From an uncultured Eubacteriales bacterium (lineage in GTDB: Bacteria; Bacillota; Clostridia; Oscillospirales; Oscillospiraceae), in assembly GCA_900549865.1 (NCBI GenBank), contig URPU01000081.1, positions 1-10,077 of the forward strand: DNA of 10,077 bases, read 5' to 3'. A program made the translations under genes and the position numbers. Position 1 is the stretch's first letter. Each line of letters begins with the position of its first letter. The notes beneath the pieces are model-generated. The model did not search any database, was not told the DNA's origin, and was given only the letters and a program-made list of their open reading frames with translations. Shown one piece after another: positions 1 through 5,964 of this stretch.

Positions 1-20
1 TGCCCGGCGGATAAGCGCGG

Positions 21-47
21 TCAAAAAAGTCTCACGGACTTTTTTGA
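21..47. terminator. Perfect stem-loop with A/T flanks, likely terminator
   Basis: An 11-bp perfect stem (21-31 with 37-47, arm TCAAAAAAGTC) closes a 5-base loop. The arms carry A6 and T6 runs, so transcripts from either side would end in a U-rich arm. It is the outer of two hairpins past the 3' end of the leftward acyl-CoA dehydrogenase gene and probably ends that transcript, or a rightward transcript entering from the left. The stem is seen directly; the function is inferred. Confidence 0.55.
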
Positions 48-57
48 CAAGCTGACT

Positions 58-88
58 ACGCGGCTGCTTCGCATTGAAGCAGCCGCGT
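58..88. terminator. GC-rich 13-bp hairpin at the 3' end of the acyl-CoA dehydrogenase gene
   Basis: A perfect 13-bp stem (58-70 with 76-88, arm ACGCGGCTGCTTC) has a 5-base loop, GCATT. It lies 7 bases past the stop codon of the leftward gene. On the plus strand it is followed by GTTTATTT, a weak T-tract; on the minus strand no T-run follows until the next hairpin. It could be a terminator for a rightward gene outside the window, or a 3'-end stabiliser for the leftward mRNA. Confidence 0.55.
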
Positions 89-95
89 GTTTATT

Positions 96-1232
96 TCATA
101 TCGTCCACTCGCCGCCGGAGGTGAGGGAACTTGCAATGATTATCTTGCATATCTCGCTCGTCCCCTCGGCGATCGTCAGCATCTGCGCGTCGCGCAGGCA
201 GCGCTCCACCTCGAAGCGGCGCGAAAGCCCGTTTGCCCCGTGTATCTGCCGCGCGCTTTTCGTGACCTCACAGGCAAGCTCCGTGCTCATCAGCTTTGCC
301 GCCGCAACGTTCACAGCCGCCTGCGGCGCACGCTGCATGTATTGCTCCGCCGCGCAGTACACCGCACTCTTTGCACCTGCCGTCTTGGCATACATGTCCG
401 CAAGCGCGAAGGAAATGCCCTGATACGTCGAAAGACTGCGCCCGTACTTGCCGGTGCTCGTGGCGTATGCCGCGGCAAGCTCCAGCGCGCGCTTTGCAAT
501 GCCCACGGCGATCGCCGACACGCCCAGCCGCCCCAGCAGCAGCGTCGGCTTCAGCAGCCTGTAGCCCTGATCCTCCCCGCCGATGAGGCTTCCGCCCGGT
601 ATGCGGCAGTTCGAGAAGGAGACCGTTCCGTGCGGACAGCCCCTCATGCCGATGAGCTCCTCCGCCGTGACGGAAAGCCCAGCTGCCGCGCCGTCCACGC
701 AGAAAAGACTCATGTTCCGGCTGCGTCCGGAAAAGGCTGTCCGCGCCGCAACGATGTAGGCGTTGGCCGCGCCCGCGTTGGTTATCCATGATTTCGCGCC
801 GTTCAGCACCCATTCGCCGCCGTCGTAGATGGCGGTGGTGTCTATGCCCAGCACGTCGGAGCCGCCGCTCTCCTCGCTTATCGCGTAGGCGAAAAGCGTT
901 TCCAGCGCCTGCCCGCGTTTTAAAAGGGCCGCAAACGGCTCTCCCGCGGCGCACAGAATGTCGCACGCGAGGTACTGCGGCAGCAGCGCCAGCGCCAGCG
1001 CCGCACTGCCGCGCGAAAGCTCTTCAAGTATTATACATACCTTCACCGCGTCGTAGCGGCCTTCATCCATAAGCGCCGCTGCCGTGAAGCCAAGCTCTCC
1101 GCAGCGGCGCAGCAGCGCCGCGGGGAACGTGCCGCCGCGCTCAAGCTCCGCCGCGGCGGGGATAAGCTCCTTATCTGTAAACGCACGCGCCGCACTGCGC
1201 AGCGCGGCCTGCTCTTCATTCAATATGACCAT
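96..1232 (-). CDS. Acyl-CoA dehydrogenase family protein, divergent paralogue (ACAD2)
   Basis: A 378-residue flavoprotein of the acyl-CoA dehydrogenase family, full length for the family (about 380). Seen: FAD/substrate motif FAYAISEESGGSD (114-126), SWITNAG (148-154), QIHGANGLSRRF (329-340) and the C-terminal AEGTSEI, where E356 matches the catalytic base of butyryl-CoA-type enzymes. It departs from the canonical paralogue at 2929-4062: the N-terminal LPEQYGG loop is shortened, the Arg of the R-x-x-FG motif that binds FAD in the neighbouring subunit is Thr260, and the Asp of LDGAR is Leu. The ATG at 1232 has AGGGAGA upstream and lies inside the 3' end of the regulator gene (17-base overlap), so translation is probably coupled. 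Expected to act on a CoA thioester with an ETF as electron partner. Substrate unknown; a modified or non-catalytic role is possible. Confidence 0.88.
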   Translation of the reverse strand: MVILNEEQAALRSAARAFTDKELIPAAAELERGGTFPAALLRRCGELGFTAAALMDEGRYDAVKVCIILEELSRGSAALALALLPQYLACDILCAAGEPFAALLKRGQALETLFAYAISEESGGSDVLGIDTTAIYDGGEWVLNGAKSWITNAGAANAYIVAARTAFSGRSRNMSLFCVDGAAAGLSVTAEELIGMRGCPHGTVSFSNCRIPGGSLIGGEDQGYRLLKPTLLLGRLGVSAIAVGIAKRALELAAAYATSTGKYGRSLSTYQGISFALADMYAKTAGAKSAVYCAAEQYMQRAPQAAVNVAAAKLMSTELACEVTKSARQIHGANGLSRRFEVERCLRDAQMLTIAEGTSEICKIIIASSLTSGGEWTI

Positions 1233-2538
1233 GACTATCTCCCTGTCTGCATGAAAACATTACGACCGCCTTGACGTATGAGCTGGACTCGTCGAATATC
1301 TCCTCCTCCAGCGTGCAGCTGCGCCCGTCCTGCTTCGCGGCCCTGCTGGACAGCATCAGCCCGTCCGAATACTCCACCGGCTTTGAGGAAAAGAAGGTCC
1401 CGCTTTCCAGCGTGCAGCCTTCGCCCAGCAGCGCCTTTGCGTGCCGGTGCGCGGCTGAAAGGACTATCGGCAGCGCCAGCGCCGCCGGGTCGTCGCCGCA
1501 GCGCGGCAGACGCATCCTGTAATAGCGGCCGCCGTCCTCGCCAGGAAGCTCCGCCTCCTCCAGAAACGCGCCGAAGCCCGACGCCGTGAGTGGGCTTCGT
1601 GAATAGAGAAAGCAGCGCAGCATGTCGGACGTGTCCACGGTGCCGCTCATCTTCCCGCCGTGCGTCACTGCGGCAAGACTCCTGCCCGAAAGCAGCATTT
1701 CCTCCGCCGCGGCGTATATCCCGGCGTCCTCGTCGAACTGGAGCTGGTGCGTGCCGGGGCTGAGTATGCCGGAAATACGCTGCGACGGGTTTGAGGCGAA
1801 GGCCCGCGCCACGTCCAGCTCGCCGCACAGACGCAGCTTTTCGTCCACAACGGGGTAGGGGCTGACGGCGGGATAGGCGCTTTCATACAGCCTGTGCCAG
1901 TCGGCCACAACGTCGTTGCTGAAGATATAATTCGGCGTTTTCATCCAGCTTTTCACCGTGTCCGCGCTGCACTCGAAATCTGCGGCGTGCTCGTCCATAA
2001 GGCGCAGTATCATGTATGTGTCCTGCGAGCAGCTCAGCACGCTCAGCCCGGCGCGCTCCGCGTTTACCAGCGTCATTGCCGCGGCCGGTGCGCCGCCCGT
2101 CAGCAGCAGATTCGCCCCCAGCTCCACGGCCAGCGCCTGCATGTCCTGCCGCCTGCCGGTGAGGCACAGTACGCCGCGGTTTTCCTCCGCCGCCGGTGAA
2201 AGCGCGGCGCGAAGCTGCTTTTCGTCTCCGTCGCATATCACGATGCGATTTATGACCCGGTCGAAGTCCTGCGGCTCTACCAAAGTCGTCAGACCCAGCA
2301 GCTTTGCCATGCGCTTGAGGCTCATCGGCTCCGCGCTCTGCGTAAAGCCAGTGTCTACGCGGAAGGTGCCGGCCTTCGGCTTCGTCACGACAAGCCCCTG
2401 CGCCTCGGCCAGCTTTATGGCCTTGTACACGGTCCCCTCGCTCACATCCAGCCGCTCCGCCAGCTTGCGCACGGATATTTTGCTTCCCGGCTCCAGCGCC
2501 TTTATATATGAAAGTATAAGCTCATTCTTTATCGACAT
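1216..2538 (-). CDS. Winged-helix/DRTGG/CBS/hotdog transcriptional regulator (YtoI-like)
   Basis: A 440-residue cytoplasmic regulator with four recognisable parts. A GntR-type winged helix (about 18-62; KISVRKLAERLDVSEGTVYK is the helix-turn-helix) binds DNA. A DRTGG domain follows (about 85-185; LLLTGG at 144-149 and the DTYMILRLMD segment are typical). A CBS pair (about 205-310) usually binds adenine nucleotides. A C-terminal hotdog-fold domain (about 315-430) is the thioesterase/acyl-CoA-binding type. This order and length match Bacillus YtoI (about 440 residues), whose ligand I do not know to be established. ATG at 2538 has GGAGG at 2545-2549 on the minus strand. It is divergent from the acyl-CoA dehydrogenase/ETF/CoA-transferase operon and cotranscribed with ACAD2, so I infer that it controls the locus in response to an acyl-CoA and perhaps nucleotide state. 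Confidence 0.88.
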   Translation of the reverse strand: MSIKNELILSYIKALEPGSKISVRKLAERLDVSEGTVYKAIKLAEAQGLVVTKPKAGTFRVDTGFTQSAEPMSLKRMAKLLGLTTLVEPQDFDRVINRIVICDGDEKQLRAALSPAAEENRGVLCLTGRRQDMQALAVELGANLLLTGGAPAAAMTLVNAERAGLSVLSCSQDTYMILRLMDEHAADFECSADTVKSWMKTPNYIFSNDVVADWHRLYESAYPAVSPYPVVDEKLRLCGELDVARAFASNPSQRISGILSPGTHQLQFDEDAGIYAAAEEMLLSGRSLAAVTHGGKMSGTVDTSDMLRCFLYSRSPLTASGFGAFLEEAELPGEDGGRYYRMRLPRCGDDPAALALPIVLSAAHRHAKALLGEGCTLESGTFFSSKPVEYSDGLMLSSRAAKQDGRSCTLEEEIFDESSSYVKAVVMFSCRQGDSHGHIE

Positions 2539-2570
2539 GTGCAGCCTCCGCGTGTGTCCTGAATGCGTCT

Positions 2571-2599
2571 ATTATATATGCTGCACGCTTTTTCTGCAA
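2571..2599 (-). promoter_or_regulatory. Sigma-A promoter for the regulator-ACAD2 transcript
   Basis: On the minus strand, TTGCAG (2599-2594) and a perfect TATAAT (2576-2571) are separated by 17 bases. The -10 lies 33 bases before the regulator ATG at 2538, leaving a short leader with GGAGG. Predicted from consensus match and position only. Confidence 0.7.
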
Positions 2600-2630
2600 T
2601 TACTTTTTGCCGCACGGGCGAAAAACTATA

Positions 2631-2637
2631 ACAGTTT
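2631..2637 (-). promoter_or_regulatory. Inverted copy of the AAACTGT motif near the regulator promoter
   Basis: ACAGTTT on the plus strand is AAACTGT on the minus strand, extended there to GAAACTGTTATAG. It sits about 32 bases upstream of the -35 of the regulator promoter and matches the core of the three direct repeats on the other side of the gap. It may be an operator half-site for autoregulation; this is inferred from repetition alone. Confidence 0.35.
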
Positions 2638-2763
2638 CAAACACATTCCAAAATATACGGCATACCGGCACGATTCTGTTGCATGATAAAGCCTCGAAAA
2701 CGTAGAGCGCGGCCGGCGCATATGTTCACATGTCCAAAAATTCACGAAGAATGTAAAATCAGA

Positions 2764-2792
2764 TTGACAAACTGTCATATACAAGTTATTCT
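2764..2792 (+). promoter_or_regulatory. Sigma-A promoter for the ACAD1-etfBA-CoA-transferase operon
   Basis: A perfect TTGACA (2764-2769), a 17-base spacer and TATTCT (2787-2792, 4 of 6 consensus). The transcript would begin near 2799, giving a leader of about 130 bases. The -35 is overlapped by the inverted repeat TGACA-AAC-TGTCA (2765-2777) and by the first AAACTGT copy, which would suit control by a repressor. Confidence 0.6.
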
Positions 2793-2896
2793 TTTCACAG
2801 AAAGTCAAAAGAGAAACGCAGACAGCAAAACAAACTGTTCCATATAAATATAACAGAATCAAAGAATCTCTAAATGACTTCCAAAACTGTTGTATA
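2769..2896 (+). repeat. Three direct repeats of AAACTGTYNYATA, candidate operator array
   Basis: Copies are at 2769-2781 (AAACTGTCATATA), 2832-2844 (AAACTGTTCCATA) and 2884-2896 (AAACTGTTGTATA). Ten of 13 positions are identical and two more are pyrimidine in all copies. Starts are 63 and 52 bases apart, close to six and five turns of DNA, so all would face one side of the helix. The first overlaps the promoter; the other two lie in the predicted leader. The obvious candidate binder is the divergent winged-helix regulator. The repeats are seen; binding is inferred. Confidence 0.5.
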
Positions 2897-2928
2897 AAAT
2901 TAAGTTAAAAATGTAAAGGAGAAGAAAA

Positions 2929-4062
2929 ATGTTCAAGTTCACAGAAGAGCAGATCATGATCCGCGACATGGTGAGGGAGTTCACCAAAAACGAAGTCGAG
3001 CCGCGCGACAAATGGATGGACGAAAACGGCTTTGACTGGGACATTCACAAAAAGCTCTGCGAAGCCGGGCTTATGGGCATTCATCTCCCCGAGCAGTATG
3101 GCGGCGGCGGTGGAGATGCCGTCACCAGCGAGATAGTCATCAATGAGATCGCAAAGGGCAGCGCGTCCATCGCGCTCTTCCTTGATGCCGACTGGCTTGC
3201 CGCCGACATGATCCTTGTCCACGGCAGCGACGAGCAGAAGGCGGAGTACCTGCCGCAGGCGGCAGAGGGCAAGATATTTGCTTTCGGCCTCACCGAGTCC
3301 TGCGCCGGTTCCGACGCGGCCGGCATCAAGTCCGTTGCGGCAAAGCAGGCCGACGGCAGCTACGTGCTCAACGGCGGAAAGGCGTGGATAACCAACTCCG
3401 GCATTGCGGACTACTACCTCATCATGGCCAAGACCGATCCCGAGGCCGGTGCGCGCGGCATATCCGTGTTCATCGTGCCCAAGGACGCCGAGGGCCTCAC
3501 CGTCGGCAAGTTCGAGTCAAAGATGGGTATGCGCGGCTCCGCCACCTGTGAGCTGAGCTTCGACAATATCAAGCTTCCCGCCAACGCCCTTGTCGGCAAG
3601 GAGGGTGCAGGCTTCAAGATCGCCATGATGGCGCTGGACGGCGCGCGCATCTCCATCGGCGCTATCTCCTCCGGCCTTGCCCAGCACGCCATGGAGATCG
3701 CCAAGAACTACGCCAACGAGCGCACCGCTTTCGGCAAGCCTATCGCAAAGTATCAGGGCGTGGCCTTCAAGTTCGCCGACATGGCTGCAAAGATCCATGC
3801 GATGGACCTCATGACCTGGGACACCGCCCAGATGAAGGCCGACGGCCAGCGCCACTCCACCGAGGCCGCCATGCTCAAGCTCATGGGCAGCCGCTGGTGC
3901 TGCGAGATCTGCGACGAGTGCATCCAGGTCCTCGGCGGCAACGGCTACAGCCGCGAATTCCATGTCGAGCGCCTTTACCGCGACGCAAAGCTGCTTGAGA
4001 TAGGCGAGGGCACCAGCGAGATCCAGCGCGTTGTCATCAGCGGCGCGGTGCTGGCAAAGTGA
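2929..4062 (+). CDS. Acyl-CoA dehydrogenase, butyryl-CoA dehydrogenase-like (ACAD1)
   Basis: A 377-residue FAD enzyme that interconverts an acyl-CoA and its 2-enoyl-CoA in the cytoplasm, with electrons passing through ETF. It is canonical throughout: FGLTESCAGSD (119-129), AWITNSG (152-158), LDGAR (236-240), RTAFGK (265-270, FAD-binding Arg), QVLGGNGYSREF (333-344) and EIGEGTSEIQR (357-367), with E360 as catalytic base in the position used by short- and medium-chain and butyryl-CoA enzymes. Start ATG at 2929 follows AAAGGAGAAGAAAA. It is the first gene of a rightward operon, 27 bases before etfB. The pairing with ETF and a CaiB-like transferase recalls crotonobetainyl-CoA reductase, but the sequence is closer in style to clostridial Bcd than to E. 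coli CaiA. The substrate cannot be told from sequence. Confidence 0.95.
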   Translation: MFKFTEEQIMIRDMVREFTKNEVEPRDKWMDENGFDWDIHKKLCEAGLMGIHLPEQYGGGGGDAVTSEIVINEIAKGSASIALFLDADWLAADMILVHGSDEQKAEYLPQAAEGKIFAFGLTESCAGSDAAGIKSVAAKQADGSYVLNGGKAWITNSGIADYYLIMAKTDPEAGARGISVFIVPKDAEGLTVGKFESKMGMRGSATCELSFDNIKLPANALVGKEGAGFKIAMMALDGARISIGAISSGLAQHAMEIAKNYANERTAFGKPIAKYQGVAFKFADMAAKIHAMDLMTWDTAQMKADGQRHSTEAAMLKLMGSRWCCEICDECIQVLGGNGYSREFHVERLYRDAKLLEIGEGTSEIQRVVISGAVLAK

Positions 4063-4089
4063 TTTTAGCTTAACGGAGAATCAGAGAAC

Positions 4090-4875
4090 ATGAAAATACT
4101 TGTTTTTGTCAAGCAGGTGCCGGACACGGACGACGTCAAGCTCGATCCCAAGACCGGGAACCTGCGCCGCGAGGGCGTGCAGAGCATGATAAACCCCCTC
4201 GACGCGAACGCGGTCGAGGCCGCCATCCAGCTCAAGGAGAAGTACGGCGCGACAGTCGTTGCGATCAGCATGGGCCCCCCGCAGGCGGAAGAGGTGCTGA
4301 AAAAGGCTCTCGCCCTCGGTTGCGACGAGGCGTACCTGCTCTCCGACCGCGCCTTCGGCGGCGCGGACACTCTCGCCACGGCCTACACCCTTGCCAAGGC
4401 CGCGGAGAAGATAGGCGATTTTGACCTGCTGCTGTTCGGCCGCCACGCGGTCGATGGCGACACCGCCCAGACAGGCCCCGCAACGGCGGCGTATCTCGGC
4501 ATCCCGCAGATAACCCTTGCAAGCAGTATCGACGTTCAGGACGGCTGGGTCGTGTGCGACCGCACGCTGGAGGACAGCGTGCAGCGCGTGCGCGCAAAGC
4601 TCCCCGCGCTCGTCACGGTCTGCGCGGAGATAAATCACCCCCGCTATCCCACGCCTATCAACATCATGAAGGCGCTGAAAAAGCCCCGTCAGGTCTGGAA
4701 TGCCGAAGACCTCGGCGCGGATACGTCCAGGACCGGCATCCCCGGCTCACCGTCGTCCACCAAGAAGGTGTTCGAGCCGCCCAAGCGCAATACCGACACC
4801 TGCTTCTTCACCGGCTCTGCCGAGGAGATCGCAGCGCAGTTTGTTGACATGCTCGACAGCGAGCATCTTATCTGA
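4090..4875 (+). CDS. etfB: Electron transfer flavoprotein beta subunit (EtfB/FixA)
   Basis: A 261-residue beta subunit of the heterodimeric ETF that carries electrons to or from acyl-CoA dehydrogenase. Seen: N-terminal MKILVFVKQVPDT, the nucleotide-binding motif GRHAVDGDTAQTGP (117-130) and the dehydrogenase-docking loop NIMKALKKP (191-199). The DGDTAQ-x-GP form is typical of ETFs from anaerobes, including the NADH-using, electron-bifurcating class; aerobic ETFs and nitrogen-fixation FixA carry a DDD/DDS-N-QTG form. Bifurcation is therefore possible but inferred. His119 replaces the Gln common in GRQAIDGDT. ATG at 4090 follows ACGGAG; the gene ends 12 bases before etfA. Order ACAD1-etfB-etfA is the usual clostridial order. 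Confidence 0.95.
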   Translation: MKILVFVKQVPDTDDVKLDPKTGNLRREGVQSMINPLDANAVEAAIQLKEKYGATVVAISMGPPQAEEVLKKALALGCDEAYLLSDRAFGGADTLATAYTLAKAAEKIGDFDLLLFGRHAVDGDTAQTGPATAAYLGIPQITLASSIDVQDGWVVCDRTLEDSVQRVRAKLPALVTVCAEINHPRYPTPINIMKALKKPRQVWNAEDLGADTSRTGIPGSPSSTKKVFEPPKRNTDTCFFTGSAEEIAAQFVDMLDSEHLI

Positions 4876-4887
4876 GGAGGTGTTCAT

Positions 4888-5889
4888 ATGGCAAAGGAAG
4901 ATTACAAGGGCATATGGATATTTGCCGAACAGCAGAACGGCGTTCTCGACCCCGCCGTCGCGGAGCTTCTGGCAAAGGCGCAGGAGCTGAAAACGCATAA
5001 CGGCGAAAAGATAAGCGCGGTGCTTCTCGGCTGCGGCGTAAAGCAGCTTGCCCCCGCCCTCATCGCGCAGGGCGCGGATCAGGTCATCGTCGCGGAGAAC
5101 GAGGCGCTTGCCGCCTACAGCGCGCGGCCGTACCAGCAGGCGCTGGCACAGCTTGCGGAGAAGTACAAGCCGTCCATCATCCTCTACGGGGCCACCAGTC
5201 TCGGCCGCGACCTCGCCCCGCGCGTGATGGTCTCGCTCAGGACCGGCCTCACGGCGGACGCGATAGACCTAGGCTATGACGAGGACGGCGTATTTTACCA
5301 GACCACGCCCGCCTATGGCGGCAGCATACTTGCACACATCGTCATTCTCGAATGCCGCCCGCAGATGGCGACGGTCAGACCCAAGATATTCTCTCCGCTT
5401 GAGCCCGACGCGTCGCGCACCGGCGAGGTCATCGAGGAGGCGGTCGAGGTTCGCTGCGAGGACTGCTATGAGGTGCTCAGCAATGAGCCGAAGGCGGTCA
5501 ACGGCACGCCTATAGACAAGGCGCCAGTGCTCGTCTGCGGCGGGCGCGGTATAAAGAGCGAGGCTGACCTTGACATGCTGCGTGAGCTTGCCTCGCTTCT
5601 CGGCGGCCAGCTTGCGGCATCCCGTCCGCTGGTGGATAACGGCTGGCTGTCCCATGATGAGCAGATCGGCCAGTCCGGCGCGAGCGTGAAGCCCGGCCAT
5701 ATCATCAACGTCGCCATATCCGGCTCCGTGCAGTATCAGGTCGGTATGCAGAATTCCAAGTGCATCATCAGCATCAACCACACTCCCGGCGCGCCCATAT
5801 TTGATATTTCGCACTATGGCGTCACCGAGGATTACCGCAGCGTCGTTCCCGCGATAATCGCGGAGATCAAAAAGCGCCGCGCGCAGTAA
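4888..5889 (+). CDS. etfA: Electron transfer flavoprotein alpha subunit (EtfA/FixB)
   Basis: A 333-residue alpha subunit with the FAD-binding C-terminal domain. Seen: the R-TGLTADAIDL segment (118-128), PAYGGSILAHI and RPQMATVRP (157-165), then the FAD domain with GGRG (218-221), ASRPLVDNGW (244-253), QIGQSG (259-264), SGSVQYQVGM (278-287) and APIFDISHYGV (302-312). All expected FAD contacts appear present. The usual TADC is TADA here (Ala125). AGGAGG precedes ATG 4888, 12 bases after etfB. No extra ferredoxin domain is fused. With EtfB it forms the electron carrier for ACAD1, and possibly for ACAD2. Confidence 0.95.
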   Translation: MAKEDYKGIWIFAEQQNGVLDPAVAELLAKAQELKTHNGEKISAVLLGCGVKQLAPALIAQGADQVIVAENEALAAYSARPYQQALAQLAEKYKPSIILYGATSLGRDLAPRVMVSLRTGLTADAIDLGYDEDGVFYQTTPAYGGSILAHIVILECRPQMATVRPKIFSPLEPDASRTGEVIEEAVEVRCEDCYEVLSNEPKAVNGTPIDKAPVLVCGGRGIKSEADLDMLRELASLLGGQLAASRPLVDNGWLSHDEQIGQSGASVKPGHIINVAISGSVQYQVGMQNSKCIISINHTPGAPIFDISHYGVTEDYRSVVPAIIAEIKKRRAQ

Positions 5890-5897
5890 AAAGCATG

Positions 5898-5924
5898 GCT
5901 TCCGCCGGGCAGACCGGCGGAAGC
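5898..5924 (+). promoter_or_regulatory. Intra-operon stem-loop between etfA and the CoA-transferase
   Basis: A perfect 11-bp GC-rich stem (5898-5908 with 5914-5924, arm GCTTCCGCCGG) and 5-base loop, 9 bases after the etfA stop. No T-run follows directly; a palindromic AAAAATATTTTT lies at 5932-5943. It is more likely an mRNA processing/stability element or a partial terminator that changes the ratio of ETF to transferase than a full stop. Structure seen, role inferred. Confidence 0.5.
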
Positions 5925-5964
5925 TGAAAATAAAAATATTTTTGTTAAAAAGGAGATTAATAAG

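Noticed and set aside
87..791. Plus-strand open frame of 234 codons opposite ACAD2
   Set aside because: Arg/Ala/Pro-rich translation with no motif and opposite a gene with intact family motifs; a composition artefact.
1958..2686. Plus-strand open frame of 242 codons opposite the regulator
   Set aside because: Ser/Ala-rich with no recognisable domain; it runs across the regulator start and its promoter.
2539..2928. A small gene or riboswitch in the 390-base divergent gap
   Set aside because: No frame with a ribosome binding site or recognisable product, and no extended GC-rich folded element; promoters and short repeats account for what is visible.
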